Part shown: piece after piece, positions 54,301 through 62,677 of the stretch
How the letters are laid out: each line of letters starts with the position of its first letter
Numbering within the stretch: position 1 is the stretch's first letter
Origin: Microbacterium hydrothermale
GTDB lineage: Bacteria > Actinomycetota > Actinomycetes > Actinomycetales > Microbacteriaceae
DNA length: 64,000 nucleotides
NCBI RefSeq assembly: GCF_004854025.1
Contig: NZ_STGM01000006.1
Span: forward strand, 124,001-188,000
Direction of reading: 5' to 3'
Notes under the pieces: generated by a model
The model's database searches: none
Told to the model about the DNA's origin: nothing
What the model saw: only the letters and a program-made list of their open reading frames with translations
Made by a program: the position numbers and the translations under genes

Positions 54301-54821
54301 CCGCGGCGCTCGCGAGCGACGCCGCCGCGTGGGCCGAGGAGTTCTCGCTGGCCCGGGACGTGACCGGCCTCGAGTCGGAGCAGAACGTGCTGCGCTATTC
54401 GGCGGTGCCGGTGACGGTACGCGTCGAGGACGCTCCGTCGTCGGCCCTCGTTCGCGTCGTGGCCGCGGGGGTGCGTGCGGGCTCGGCCGTGACCGTGAGC
54501 TCCGCCGTCGAGCTGTCGCCCGCGGTGCGCGCGTGGCTCGAGGGCGTCGGCGTGCGGGCTTCCGTCGAAGACGCGGCGGACTGGGGCCGCCGCGCGGCTC
54601 GCCTCGCCCGGACCGGCGGCCGTGTCCGTCTGCTCGGCGGGTCGCCTGTCGCGGTGGCCGAGGCGACCAACGGCTCGCCCTCGGTCGCCGTGTATGCCGG
54701 CGAGGTCACCCGCGCCGGGCACGTCGAACTGCTGCCGTTCCTGCGCGAGCAGGCCGTGTCGATCACCGCGCACCGCTTCGGCACGCCGCGGCGCTACGAG
54801 GTTCCGCCGCTGGTCGGCTGA
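51351..54821 (+). CDS. putA: Bifunctional proline dehydrogenase / glutamate-semialdehyde dehydrogenase PutA
   Basis: 1156-aa enzyme that oxidises proline to glutamate: FAD-linked proline dehydrogenase (about residues 40-450), then NAD-linked P5C dehydrogenase (about 490-960). In the first, VKGANLPMERVDADVHDWPLATWPSKQATDASYKAVLDYAL and FLNLDMEEFKDLDLTLAVFE are diagnostic. In the second, PPWNFPVAIPAGSTLAALA, the Glu in LAETSGKNAVIVTPSADLD (about 725) and the Cys in FGHAGQKCSAASLVVLVG (about 756) are catalytic. A further C-terminal domain of about 190 residues is present, as in many actinobacterial members. There is no N-terminal DNA-binding domain. GAGGAAGGA is 6 nt before ATG. Confidence 0.95.
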   Translation: MSLTDVPDTTSGPTPAPRPAHGLVSPHELADEAIALVRRWLAESRDEPVDAAAERLAGVLRDPHGLDFTVGFVDGVVRPEDVRVAARNLAALTPLIPGFLPLHLKAAIRLGAFAAPILPQVVVPAARTALRSMVRHLIVDATDGKLGGAIASIRGRGDGIRLNVNLLGEAILGKKEAARRLAGTRKLLARDDVDYVSIKVSSTVAPHTPWAFDAAVDDAVAALRPLYRVAKETGTFLNLDMEEFKDLDLTLAVFETLLSEPEFHGVEAGIVLQAYLPDALAAMIRLQEWTAARVASGGAPIKVRVVKGANLPMERVDADVHDWPLATWPSKQATDASYKAVLDYALRPEHMKNVRIGVAGHNLFDVALAWLLAERRGVTGGIDVEMLLGMATAQQAVVRRTVGSILLYTPVVHPQEFDVAIAYLIRRLEEGASSENFMSAVFDLDTHAALFARERDRFLASLADMPEGVPASHRVQDRTAPAAPAPTHGFRNTPDSDPAIAANRDWSRAIIAGMPESTLGRDIIAAHTVTDEAALNALIQDAADAAAAWRALGAAGRAEILHRAGDALEKRRADLLEVMGAECGKVIEQSDPEVSEAIDFAHYYAEQARTLEGVDGATFTPVGVTVVTPPWNFPVAIPAGSTLAALAAGSAVVIKPAGLAERSGAVMVEALWEAGVPREVLKLVQVSENDLGRQLLTHPAVERVVLTGAYETAELFRSFRPDLPLLAETSGKNAVIVTPSADLDLAAKDVAMSAFGHAGQKCSAASLVVLVGSVARSRRFRDQLVDAVTSLEVGMPWDEASRVGPLIEPAQGKLLQALTTLEPGQRWVVEPQKLDDDGSLWRPGIREGVQPGSAFHRTEYFGPVLGIMTAETLEEAIEIVNAIEYGLTSGLHALDEAEIQQWLSRIEAGNVYVNRGTTGAIVQRQPFGGWKKSAVGAGTKAGGPHYLFGFGTWADAASTAPRTPDALAAPALAAVPAAEREWLAAALASDAAAWAEEFSLARDVTGLESEQNVLRYSAVPVTVRVEDAPSSALVRVVAAGVRAGSAVTVSSAVELSPAVRAWLEGVGVRASVEDAADWGRRAARLARTGGRVRLLGGSPVAVAEATNGSPSVAVYAGEVTRAGHVELLPFLREQAVSITAHRFGTPRRYEVPPLVG

Positions 54822-54880
54822 GCGGGACGCCCGTCGAGAGCGCCCGCGGTCCGTCGGAGACGTGGGCACGGCCGAGGGGC

Positions 54881-54952
54881 GCACAACTCCTGCGGAAAGG
54901 CGGTCCCGGGCGCATCGGCGCCCTCTCGCGCGACCGAATGCAGGAGTTGTGC
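54881..54952. repeat. Nested inverted repeat after putA
   Basis: GCACAACTCCTGC (54881-54893) and its exact complement GCAGGAGTTGTGC (54940-54952) enclose 46 nt, within which GGGCGC-ATCG-GCGCCC (54908-54923) forms an inner hairpin. It lies 60 bp after the putA stop. The rest of 54822-55116 (295 bp) has no gene I can support. Confidence 0.8.
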
Positions 54953-55116
54953 TGCGGGTCGGAGCTCGTTCCGGGGTACCGACGGGGACCGGCGACGCTG
55001 CGCGGGCGGAAGTCCTGCGTCAGGGCGCCGGTCGCGCCTCGTCACGGACGTCGGATGCCGGGGATTCGGTCGGGCCGTGCCCGCAGCCGTGGCGCGGCGC
55101 CCGGATCGGGCGGCGG

Positions 55117-55791
55117 CTACGCCGTCCCCGACACCGCGATGCGCGCGGCCGCGCGGCCGATCGAGGCCGGAACGGGAGTCCCCGCCGCCGTCTGCGCCGA
55201 CGTCACCGGTTCACCGGCGACCACCCGCAGCGGCAGGGTGCCCGCCCACACCGCGCGGTCCTCGCCGTCGTCGTCCTCCTCGACGAGGGAGCCGGCGTTG
55301 TCTTTCACACTCGCCTCGGCGAGGGGGATGCGCAGGACCATCGTCGCGGCGAGCTCTCGCGCGGTCATCGGCCGGACGTCGGCGCTGCGTCCCGGCATGA
55401 GGTGCTCCGACAGGGCGAGCAGGGCCGCCTCCTTCTCCTCCGGGGGGACGACGGATGCCACGCCGTGCACCACCGCGCAGCGGTACCGCATCGAGCTGTC
55501 GAAGAGGGAACGGGCGTACTTCAGGCCGAGCAGGTGCGTCACGGTCACGCAGACCGGCGCGCCGGCGGCGATCCGACGGAAGAAGTCGCTGCCGGTGGAG
55601 CCGTGGATGAGCAGGTCGTCGCCGTCGCGTCCGATCCCGACCGGCAGAGCGACAGGGCGGTCGTCGCGCACGATCGCGACCGTCGCCGACAGGGCGTCGT
55701 CGATCACCCCGTACAGGGTGGCGCGGTCGGTGCGCTGGTGGTGGGGGAGACGGCGGACGCGCGTGAGGGCGGTCAGGGGCAGATCGGTCAT
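55117..55791 (-). CDS. Pyridoxamine 5'-phosphate oxidase-related flavin-binding protein
   Basis: 224-aa split-barrel flavoprotein: LTALTRVRRLPHHQRTDRATLYGVIDDALSATVAIVRDDRPVALPVGIGRDGDDLLIHGSTGSDFFRRIAAGAPVCVTVTHLLGLKYARSLFDSSMRYR is the FMN-binding core of the PF12900-type group (parts quoted here are separate segments of one domain of about 150 residues). It is divergent to the MocR-type gene, a very common pairing, and the two are likely co-regulated through the palindrome between them. True PNP oxidase activity is not shown for this group. Confidence 0.88.
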   Translation of the reverse strand: MTDLPLTALTRVRRLPHHQRTDRATLYGVIDDALSATVAIVRDDRPVALPVGIGRDGDDLLIHGSTGSDFFRRIAAGAPVCVTVTHLLGLKYARSLFDSSMRYRCAVVHGVASVVPPEEKEAALLALSEHLMPGRSADVRPMTARELAATMVLRIPLAEASVKDNAGSLVEEDDDGEDRAVWAGTLPLRVVAGEPVTSAQTAAGTPVPASIGRAAARIAVSGTA

Positions 55792-55810
55792 GCCCCGATT
55801 CCATCGCGAC

Positions 55811-55859
55811 CACTGGTCTCCCGTGTAGTCCGGTTCCACGACTTCTCGGTGGACCAGTG
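55811..55859. promoter_or_regulatory. Candidate MocR operator
   Basis: CACTGGTC (55811-55818) and its complement GACCAGTG (55852-55859), arms 41 bp apart, in the 81-bp divergent region. Distant half-sites suit a dimeric MocR protein. Confidence 0.5.
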
Positions 55860-55872
55860 ACAGGATCGAGGC

Positions 55873-57297
55873 GTGATCGACGTCGGCATCCTGGATCGCG
55901 GCGCAGCCGCTCCGCTGCACGAGCAGCTCGCCCACGGCATCCGGGCGGCCGTGCTCGCCGGGCGTGCGCGCGGCGGGGACGTCGTGCCGTCGACGCGCGC
56001 GCTCGCGGCCGACCTGGGACTCGCGCGGGGGACCGTCGTCGCGGCGTACGAGATCCTCCTCGGCGAGGGCTATCTCGTCTCCCGACCGGGCGGAGGCACG
56101 ACGGTCGCCGACATCCCCCGCGCGCCGAGCGTCGCGCCCACCGCCTCCGCGCCGGTCGACGTCGCGGAGGCCGCGCCCGTCGTCGACCTGCGCCCCGGTC
56201 GCCCGGGCACCGCGGGCGTCGTCGACGCGGCATGGCGGTCGGCCTGGCGTCGCGCGAGCGCGCTCGAGGCCGCTCCCGACGTGACCGACGTCACGGGCGA
56301 CCCCGCCCTGCGGGCCGCGATCGCCGCGCATCTCGCGCGCACCCGCGGCCTCGCCGTCGCGCCCGACGAGGTGATCGTGACCGCGGGGACGAGCGACGCG
56401 ATGCTGCTCACCCTGCTCGCGCTCGCGCCGCGCGGGCCCCGGCTGCGCGTCGGCATCGAGAATCCCGGATACCCGCGGGTGCGCAGCCTGCTCGACCGTC
56501 TCGGCGCCCAGGCCGTCCCGATCCCCGTCCGCCTCGCGACGGGCCTCGATCTCGACGCGCTCGAGGCCCACCGCGATCTCGACGCGGTGATCGTGACCCC
56601 GCACCACCACTATCCGCTCGGAAGCAGATGGGATGCCGCCGCCCGCTCGCGCGTGCTCGGGTGGGCGGCGCGCAGCGGGACCGTCGTCGTCGAAGACGAC
56701 TACGACAGCGAGTTCCCGCACGGACGGGTCCCGCTCCCGCCGCTGCACCTGCTCGATCCCGCGGGAGTGGTGTCGATCGGCACCCTGTCAAAGGTGCTGA
56801 GTCCCGCGTTGCGGTGCGGCTGGATCGTGGCGACCGGCGTGCTCCGGGACCGGCTCGTCGCGGCGCGGGAGGATCTCGATCCGACCGTGTCGCAGGTGCA
56901 GCAGCACGCCCTCGCGCTCTACCTCGCCGAGGGCGCCCTCGCCCGCCACACCGCCCGTCGCCGCCGCGACTACCGCCACCGCCGCCGGCTGCTGCTCGAC
57001 GCGTTCGCGGGGGTCGACGGGGTGACGCTGACCGCGACCGACGGCGGCCTGCACGCGGTGGTGCTGCTCGACGACGCCCCACCGGCGTCGGAGCGTGCGG
57101 TGGTCGACGCGCTCGCCGCCCGCGGCATCCTGGTCTCGCCCCTGTCGGGCTACGCGGTGCCGGGGACCGCGGTGGACCTGCCCGCGGGGATCGTGTTCGG
57201 CTACGCGGAGCCGTCGACTCCGGCGCTGATGGAGGCCGTCGGCTGGATCATCGCGGTGGCGCGCAATGCCGCCCGAGTTGACCCTGACACGGTGTGA
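55873..57297 (+). CDS. MocR/PdxR-type regulator (GntR helix-turn-helix plus aminotransferase fold)
   Basis: 474-aa protein. N-terminal winged helix (residues about 10-75): PLHEQLAHGIRAAVLAGR, PSTRALAADLGLARGTVVAAYEILLGEGYLVSRPGGGTTV. From residue 110 a fold-type I aminotransferase domain: VIVTAGTSDAMLLTLLA, IENPGYPRVRSLLD, VIVTPHHHYPLGSRW, VVEDDYDSEFPHG and the PLP Lys in VSIGTLSKVLSPALRCGWIVA (about residue 310). Such proteins sense PLP or an amino compound. GTG start. Probably activates or represses the divergent flavoprotein gene. Confidence 0.9.
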   Translation: MIDVGILDRGAAAPLHEQLAHGIRAAVLAGRARGGDVVPSTRALAADLGLARGTVVAAYEILLGEGYLVSRPGGGTTVADIPRAPSVAPTASAPVDVAEAAPVVDLRPGRPGTAGVVDAAWRSAWRRASALEAAPDVTDVTGDPALRAAIAAHLARTRGLAVAPDEVIVTAGTSDAMLLTLLALAPRGPRLRVGIENPGYPRVRSLLDRLGAQAVPIPVRLATGLDLDALEAHRDLDAVIVTPHHHYPLGSRWDAAARSRVLGWAARSGTVVVEDDYDSEFPHGRVPLPPLHLLDPAGVVSIGTLSKVLSPALRCGWIVATGVLRDRLVAAREDLDPTVSQVQQHALALYLAEGALARHTARRRRDYRHRRRLLLDAFAGVDGVTLTATDGGLHAVVLLDDAPPASERAVVDALAARGILVSPLSGYAVPGTAVDLPAGIVFGYAEPSTPALMEAVGWIIAVARNAARVDPDTV

Positions 57298-57314
57298 GGG
57301 AGGAGAACGGAAGC

Positions 57315-58121
57315 ATGTTGTCCATCGGAGCGTTCGCGCAGATCGGTCAGGTGACCCACCGGATGCTGCGGCACTGGGACACCGCCGGATTGCTCGTGCC
57401 CGCGCACGTGGACGAGCACAGCGGATACCGCTCGTACGATCCGTCGCAGCTCGAGAGGCTGCACCGGATCGTCGCGCTCCGGCAGCTCGGATTCGGTCTC
57501 GACGACGTCGCCGCGATCCTGGGTCAGGGGGTGGATGCCGACCGCATCGCCCTCCTGCTCCGCGAGCGCCGCGCCGAGGTCGAGCGCGAGCATCGCATCG
57601 CCGCCGCGCGGCTCGTCGACGTGGAGCGGCGCCTCCACCTCATCGAAGGAGAGAAGCACATGCGAGATATCGAGATCGTCCAGAAGTCGCTGCCCGCGGT
57701 CCGCCTCGCGGCGCGTCGCCGCCTCGTCGCCGACGGCGCCGAGATGGCGGAGGTCGTCGGCGCGACTTTCGACGCGGTCGCGGCGGTCATCGGCGCCGAG
57801 AAGGGGGCGCTCGACACCCCGGTCGCCCAGTACGCTGCCCGGGAGGACGGCACCGAGCTGATCGCCGGGTACGTCTCCGCCGCCGGCGCCGTGGGCGATG
57901 GCGTCGAGATCGTCGAGCTCCCCGCGGTCGCGGTGGCCGTGTGCGGCATCCATCTCGGGTCGATGGATCGGATCGGCGAGAGCTGGCAGTCGATCCATGC
58001 GCAGATCCTCGACCGCGGGTTCGTTCCGTCGGGCCCGTGCCGCGAGCTGTACGTGCGGGCCGAATCCGACGATCAGGCCGACTGGGTGACCGAACTGCAG
58101 CAGCCGGTCATCGCCGCCTGA
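57315..58121 (+). CDS. MerR-family regulator with GyrI-like effector domain
   Basis: 268-aa regulator. MLSIGAFAQIGQVTHRMLRHWDTAGLLVPAHVDEHSGYRSYDPSQLERLHRIVALRQLGFGLDDVAAIL is the MerR DNA-binding domain (residues 1-75), followed by a dimerisation helix (REHRIAAARLVDVERRLHLIE) and a GyrI/AraC-effector-like domain (IEIVQKSLPAVRLAARRR to the end). This build is like BmrR-type multidrug sensors. AGGAG stands upstream of the ATG at 57315. Target unknown; 17 bp separate it from the MocR gene. Confidence 0.9.
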   Translation: MLSIGAFAQIGQVTHRMLRHWDTAGLLVPAHVDEHSGYRSYDPSQLERLHRIVALRQLGFGLDDVAAILGQGVDADRIALLLRERRAEVEREHRIAAARLVDVERRLHLIEGEKHMRDIEIVQKSLPAVRLAARRRLVADGAEMAEVVGATFDAVAAVIGAEKGALDTPVAQYAAREDGTELIAGYVSAAGAVGDGVEIVELPAVAVAVCGIHLGSMDRIGESWQSIHAQILDRGFVPSGPCRELYVRAESDDQADWVTELQQPVIAA

Positions 58122-58123
58122 CC

Positions 58124-58152
58124 CGGCGCGCGGCCGGGGTCGGGGCGCGCCG
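58124..58152. terminator. Hairpin between convergent MerR and FAD-enzyme genes
   Basis: CGGCGCG (58124) pairs with CGCGCCG (58146) over a 15-nt GC-rich loop; no T run. Confidence 0.4.
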
Positions 58153-58166
58153 AACCGCCCCGCCCC

Positions 58167-59756
58167 TCAGTCGCCCAGGATCTCCAGCGCCGCCATCGCG
58201 GCGTTCTGCCCGCCGATCCCGCTGACCGCTCCGCCGCGCTGCGCGCTCGATCCGCACAGCAGCACGCGCGGGTGCGGAGTCGACACCCCCCACCGCGCCG
58301 CGGGCGTCGACGCGGGGGCGTCCAGCCAGGGCCACGACAGCGCCCCGTGGAAGATGTCGCCGCCGACCATGTTGAGCGACTCCTCGAGATCGCGGGTCGT
58401 CCGGGCCTCGATGCACAGGCGCCCGTCGGGCGCACGCAGGATGCAGTCGCGCAGCGGCTCCGCGATGACCGACTCGAGCGAGGCCTGCGCGGCGGCGAGC
58501 AGCTTCGCGCCCGCGGCGACGGGATCCATGTCGGCGATGAGCCGGTGCGGCACCTGGAGCCCGAACATCGTCAGGGTCTGCGCGCCGTCGGCGACGAGGT
58601 GGTCGCCGAGGATCGACGGGTCGGTCAGCGAGTGGCAGTAGATCTCGACCGGGAGCGGGTCGGGGATGAGCCCTCCGGATGCCGCCGCGTACGCGGCATC
58701 CACCTGGGTCATCGTCTCGTTGACGTGGAAGGTGCCCGAGAAGGCGGCCTCGGGGGTGACCGACTCGTCGCGCAGGCGGGGCAGCCGCGACAGGAGCATG
58801 TTCACCTTCACCTGCGCTCCCTCGGGCGTCTCGGCGCCCGTCGTCTCGCTGCCGCCCGCGGCCAGGAGGCGGTCGAGCACGGCGCGGCCCACACCGCTGA
58901 GGACGAGCTCGCCGTGGAACACCTCGGAGCGGTCCGTCATGGTGTGCACGTCGCCGTCGGGGGAGATCGAGATCGCCTCGACGCCGGTGAAGATCTCGGC
59001 GCCGGACTCGAGGGCGACGCGCTCGAGCTCCTTCGTGACGGTGCCCATTCCGCCGACCGGGACGTCCCAGTCGCCGGTGCCGCCGCCGACCACGTGGTAG
59101 AGGAAGCACCGGTTCTGGGCGAGGGAGGGGTCGTCGGACGTGGCGAAGGTGCCGATCAGCCCGTCGGTGAGGGCGATGCCCCGCACGAGATCGCTCTCGA
59201 ACGACCTGCGCAGCAGATCGCCGAGCGGCCGGGTCGTGAGCGCCTCCCACAGGTCGTCGTCGCCCACGCGCTCGCGCAGCTCGTCCGCCGTCGGCAGGGG
59301 GTCGGTCATCGTCGGGAACACCGCTTCGGCCAGCGGTGCCAGGCGCGCGCCGAAGGCCGAGAACCGCTCCGCCTCGGCGGCACCGTCGTCGCCGAGGGTC
59401 CGGACGAACGACGCGGTCGTCGCCGCGGCATCCCGGGTGTCGATCAGGATGCCGCGGGAGGGATCGCGCGGATCGGGAGTGTAGGAGGAGTACCGGCGCC
59501 GTTCGAGCCTGATGCGCAGCCCGAGGTCGTCGATGATCTTCTGCGGCAGCAGGCTCACCAGGTACGAGTAGCGCGACAGGCGCGCGTCGACGCCGAACCA
59601 CGGGCGTTCCGACACGGCGGCTCCGCCCACCGCCTCGGCTCTCTCGATCACCGCCACGCGGCGCCCGGCCCGGGCGAGGTAGGCCGCGGCGACCAGGGCG
59701 TTGTGCCCGCCCCCCACGATGACGACGTCGTACTGGCGAGAATCCGAAGCGGTCAT
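58167..59756 (-). CDS. Phytoene-desaturase-like FAD-dependent oxidoreductase (PYROXD2 type)
   Basis: 529-aa flavoprotein. The N-terminal FAD motif is DVVIVGGGHNALVAAAYLARAGRRVAVIERAEAVGGAA. The C-terminal motif RVLLCGSSAQRGGAVSGIGGQNAAMAALEIL is typical of the CrtI-like NAD(P)/FAD oxidoreductases related to PYROXD2. No carotenoid genes are near, so carotenoid desaturation is unlikely. The substrate is unknown. It is divergent to the inositol monophosphatase gene. Confidence 0.88.
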   Translation of the reverse strand: MTASDSRQYDVVIVGGGHNALVAAAYLARAGRRVAVIERAEAVGGAAVSERPWFGVDARLSRYSYLVSLLPQKIIDDLGLRIRLERRRYSSYTPDPRDPSRGILIDTRDAAATTASFVRTLGDDGAAEAERFSAFGARLAPLAEAVFPTMTDPLPTADELRERVGDDDLWEALTTRPLGDLLRRSFESDLVRGIALTDGLIGTFATSDDPSLAQNRCFLYHVVGGGTGDWDVPVGGMGTVTKELERVALESGAEIFTGVEAISISPDGDVHTMTDRSEVFHGELVLSGVGRAVLDRLLAAGGSETTGAETPEGAQVKVNMLLSRLPRLRDESVTPEAAFSGTFHVNETMTQVDAAYAAASGGLIPDPLPVEIYCHSLTDPSILGDHLVADGAQTLTMFGLQVPHRLIADMDPVAAGAKLLAAAQASLESVIAEPLRDCILRAPDGRLCIEARTTRDLEESLNMVGGDIFHGALSWPWLDAPASTPAARWGVSTPHPRVLLCGSSAQRGGAVSGIGGQNAAMAALEILGD

Positions 59757-59817
59757 GGCCCCACGCTACTGAGCCGGGCGCATTCGGCGCAGGGGGTGGC
59801 GCAGTAGCGTGGATGCC

Positions 59818-60615
59818 ATGACCCTTGCCGCAGAACTGCTCGACATCGCCGCGCGCATCGCCCGCGAGGCCGGCGAACTCGCCCACCGCCGTCGGCAGGA
59901 GGGCGTGACGGTGGCCGCCACCAAATCGGCCGCGGCCGACATCGTCACCGCCGCCGACCGCGAGGTCGAGGCGTTCATCCGCGCCGAGCTCACCCGGGAG
60001 CGGCCCGACGACGGCTTCTTCGGTGAGGAGTCGGGCGCCGAGCAGGGCACGAGCGGCATCACGTGGGTCGTCGACCCCATCGACGGCACCGTGAACTACG
60101 CCTACGGCATCCCCGCGTGGGCGGTCAGCATCGCCGCCGTCGAGGGGACGGCCGACACCGCCGCGTGGACAGCGCTCGCGGGGGCGGTCTTCAACCCCGT
60201 GACGGGTGAGCTGTTCCGCGCGTCCCGCGGTGGGGGAGCGTGGCTCGGCGACCGCCGCCTGTCGGTGAGCGAGGTGGGCCCCGCCGGAGGGCTCGTGGCC
60301 ACCGGCTTCGGGTACGACCCCGAGACGCACGGCCCCGCCCTGGCGCAGTTGGCGCGCGTGATGCCGATCGCGCGCGACGTGCGTCGTATCGGCGCCGCCT
60401 CGCTCGATCTGGCCTCGGTGGCCGCCGGTCGTGTCGACGCCTACTACGAGCGCGGGACGCAGCCCTGGGATCACGCGGCCGGATCCCTGCTCGTGCAGGA
60501 GGCCGGCGGAACGGTCGGCGGAGCCCCCGGAGGCCGCCCTGGCAACGGCATGGTGATCGCCGCGGGGCCCGCGTTTTTCGCGCGCCTCGAGCCCCTTCTC
60601 GACTACGACAGGTGA
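59818..60615 (+). CDS. Inositol monophosphatase-family phosphatase
   Basis: 265-aa Mg-dependent sugar-phosphate phosphatase. Metal-site motifs: GEESGAEQGTSGITWVVDPIDGTVNYAYG (Glu about residue 68, then DPIDGT) and the late WDHAAGSLLVQEAGG. The exact substrate (inositol phosphate, histidinol phosphate, or a sugar phosphate) is open. TAGCGT at 59805 is 7 nt before the ATG at 59818; an upstream GTG at 59809 overlaps this box and is rejected. Confidence 0.92.
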   Translation: MTLAAELLDIAARIAREAGELAHRRRQEGVTVAATKSAAADIVTAADREVEAFIRAELTRERPDDGFFGEESGAEQGTSGITWVVDPIDGTVNYAYGIPAWAVSIAAVEGTADTAAWTALAGAVFNPVTGELFRASRGGGAWLGDRRLSVSEVGPAGGLVATGFGYDPETHGPALAQLARVMPIARDVRRIGAASLDLASVAAGRVDAYYERGTQPWDHAAGSLLVQEAGGTVGGAPGGRPGNGMVIAAGPAFFARLEPLLDYDR

Positions 60616-60702
60616 AAACGAGGGGCGTTCATGGCATTCCCAGACCTGCCGAGGTAGGGTGTTTACCAGTTCGTTATTTTTCCGTGACCCGAATCCGCGG
60701 AA

Positions 60703-62289
60703 ATGGCCAAGCCCCCAAAGCCCGAAGCCGTCGCGCCTGCGACACGACACGAGAGCCCCCGCGCGTTGCCGTCAGAAGCCCCCGAGACTGAGCCCGCCCC
60801 CACCCGGCGGTCTCGTCGCCCCCTCACCACGCCTGCCGTTGAGCCCGCCCCGCGATTGACCCGCGCCGAGATGCGCCGTCTCGCGGCGAGCGAGAGCCCG
60901 GTCGCCGTCGCCGAGGAGTCCGCTCCGAAGCCAGCCGATCCGGCCCCCGTCGACGCCGAGTCCGCCTCTCAGCCCGAGCTGATCGAGAACGTCGCCGTCG
61001 CGGTCATGGAGACCGTCATCGCCGCGACCATCGAGCCGACGCTGCCTCCCCGCGAGGCTGCTCCCGAGGCGCCGGTCGACGATGCGGCCGACGCCCTCGA
61101 GGTCACCGTCGTCGAGGAGCCTCGCTCCGACGAGGTCGCCGTCATCCTGCAGAGCGCCGACAGCGATGTCGCGACCACGCCCGTCTCGCTGCCGACGTCG
61201 CCGATCACCCTCCCGGTCTCGCGCCGGTCGCGCCGTCGCCCCGCGGCATCCGTCATCCTCGACTCGGCCGTCGACGAGTCCGCCGCCGCCGAGGGCATCG
61301 CGGCAGAGCCCGTCGCCGTCGCTCCGGTCGACGAGGCCCCGGATGCCACGATCCCGGCGCCCGCGGCATCCGTCGCTCCGGCCGACGCCGATGCCGACGC
61401 CGACGAGTTCGTCGCCGCCGCGCGTCTGTTCTCCTTCACCGGCGAGACCGCCGTGCAGGCCGCGACTCCGGTCGTCGCGCCGCGCGAGCCCGTCGCCGAG
61501 GGCCTTCCCGCCGCAGCCGGAGCAGCCCCCCGCACCCGCCGCAACGTCCGTCGCATCGCGGCCACGTCGTTCTCGGTCGGTGTGATGGGCGTCGTCGGCC
61601 TCCTCACCGTCGGCATGACCATGCCGGTGAGCGCCCTTGCTTCGGCCAGCGGCACCGACAGCGTCACGGCTCCCGCCGAGGCCGCCACGACCCGCCTCGC
61701 GGTCGGTGGCAGCGACGTCGCCGCGGGCGACGGCGAGATCCAGGCCTACGTGGCCCCCGCGCAGGCGCAGTCCGGCGTCGTCGACCGCGCCGACGACGGC
61801 TACAGTGCCACGACCTACGCGAAGATGGCCCTCGACTCGGGCATCACGCGTCCGTCCGACTTCTACACCAACAACCCGAACTCGCCGATCCAGTGGCCGT
61901 TCGCCGTGGGTGTGTCGATCTCGTACGGCTTCGGCATGCGCGACGGCGGTTTCCACGAGGGCGCCGACTTCGTTCCCGGCGAGGGGTCGCCCGTCCAGGC
62001 GATCGCCGACGGCACGGTGCGCATCGCGACCGAGCAGGGCGGCGCCTTCGGCGTGACCGTGCTCATCGACCACGAGATCGACGGACAGCTCGTCTCGAGC
62101 CGCTACGGCCACATGCAGTACGGCTCCCTGCCGGTCACGCAGGGCGAGCACGTGAAGGTGGGCCAGTTCCTCGGCCGCACCGGAAACACGGGTCGCTCGT
62201 TCGGTGCGCACACGCACGTCGAGATCCTCCAGAACGGCACGACGCCGATCGATCCGATCGCATGGCTGCGCCAGCACGCCGGAGGTTGA
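60703..62289 (+). CDS. M23-family (LytM-type) peptidoglycan endopeptidase, membrane-anchored
   Basis: 528-aa protein. Residues 1-270 are Ala/Pro/Glu-rich and probably disordered and cytoplasmic. One membrane helix (ATSFSVGVMGVVGLLTVGMTMPV, about 285-308) follows. The catalytic M23 domain (about 390-525) has the zinc ligands HEGADF and HTHVE, with SYGFGMRDGGFHEGADFVPG, ADGTVRIATEQGG and YGHMQYGSLPVTQGEHVKVGQFLGRTGNTGRSFG. It would cut peptide cross-links in the cell wall during growth. The long cytoplasmic tail is unusual for the family and may receive regulation. The start has only a weak ribosome-binding site (GCGGAA). Confidence 0.9.
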   Translation: MAKPPKPEAVAPATRHESPRALPSEAPETEPAPTRRSRRPLTTPAVEPAPRLTRAEMRRLAASESPVAVAEESAPKPADPAPVDAESASQPELIENVAVAVMETVIAATIEPTLPPREAAPEAPVDDAADALEVTVVEEPRSDEVAVILQSADSDVATTPVSLPTSPITLPVSRRSRRRPAASVILDSAVDESAAAEGIAAEPVAVAPVDEAPDATIPAPAASVAPADADADADEFVAAARLFSFTGETAVQAATPVVAPREPVAEGLPAAAGAAPRTRRNVRRIAATSFSVGVMGVVGLLTVGMTMPVSALASASGTDSVTAPAEAATTRLAVGGSDVAAGDGEIQAYVAPAQAQSGVVDRADDGYSATTYAKMALDSGITRPSDFYTNNPNSPIQWPFAVGVSISYGFGMRDGGFHEGADFVPGEGSPVQAIADGTVRIATEQGGAFGVTVLIDHEIDGQLVSSRYGHMQYGSLPVTQGEHVKVGQFLGRTGNTGRSFGAHTHVEILQNGTTPIDPIAWLRQHAGG

Positions 62290-62356
62290 GCCTCGATTCG
62301 TAAGAGAGTGTCTCGGTCTGATATTCTCTTCTAGTTGCCCGGAGCGATCCGGGTAC

Positions 62357-62428
62357 GCCCCGATAGCTCAGTGGCAGAGCACTTCCATGGTAAGGAAGGG
62401 GTCGTCAGTTCAATCCTGACTCGGGGCT
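62357..62428 (+). tRNA. tRNA-Thr (GGT)
   Basis: Acceptor GCCCCGA/TCGGGGC, anticodon stem CTTCC/GGAAG with loop ATGGTAA, anticodon GGT, T-loop GTTCAATCC. Discriminator T; no CCA encoded. A -10-like TATTCT lies at 62322. Confidence 0.93.
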
Positions 62429-62455
62429 CAAGCATCCGGTTTCCGGATGCCACGC

Positions 62456-62529
62456 GGCGGGGTAGCTCAGTTGGTGAGAGCGCACGACTCATAATCGTGA
62501 GGTCGCGGGTTCAAGCCCCGCTCCCGCTA
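62456..62529 (+). tRNA. tRNA-Met (CAT), elongator type
   Basis: Acceptor GGCGGGG/TCCCGCT with G-T wobbles at both ends, anticodon stem CACGA/TCGTG with loop CTCATAA, T-loop GTTCAAGCC. No GGG/CCC in the anticodon stem and a paired first base, so it is not the initiator. It could be a lysidine tRNA-Ile, but the overall form suits elongator Met. Confidence 0.88.
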
Positions 62530-62544
62530 CAGGTTCCGCAGATC

Positions 62545-62566
62545 AGCCCCGGTTTTCACCGGGGCT
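62545..62566 (+). terminator. Terminator of the tRNA-Thr/Met unit
   Basis: AGCCCCGGT-TTTC-ACCGGGGCT, perfect 9-bp stem, followed by TCTG, 16 bp beyond tRNA-Met. Confidence 0.8.
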
Positions 62567-62677
62567 TCTGTCGTTCCCGGGCGCGAATCCTCCGTGACCG
62601 AGGCAGCGCCTTCATCGAGGCGCCGACCGAGCCGGTGGCCTCCCCGCCACGAGCCCGCGCGGGATTATGCTCGCCCC

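Noticed and set aside
51291..54884. Long open frames on the opposite strand and in another forward frame over putA
   Set aside because: They are shadows produced by high GC third positions; putA has diagnostic motifs along its whole length, the others have repetitive Arg/Gly/His-rich sequence without domains.
54794..55045. 83-codon minus-strand frame after putA
   Set aside because: It overlaps the putA end and the nested inverted repeat, with Arg/Pro-rich sequence and no start signal.
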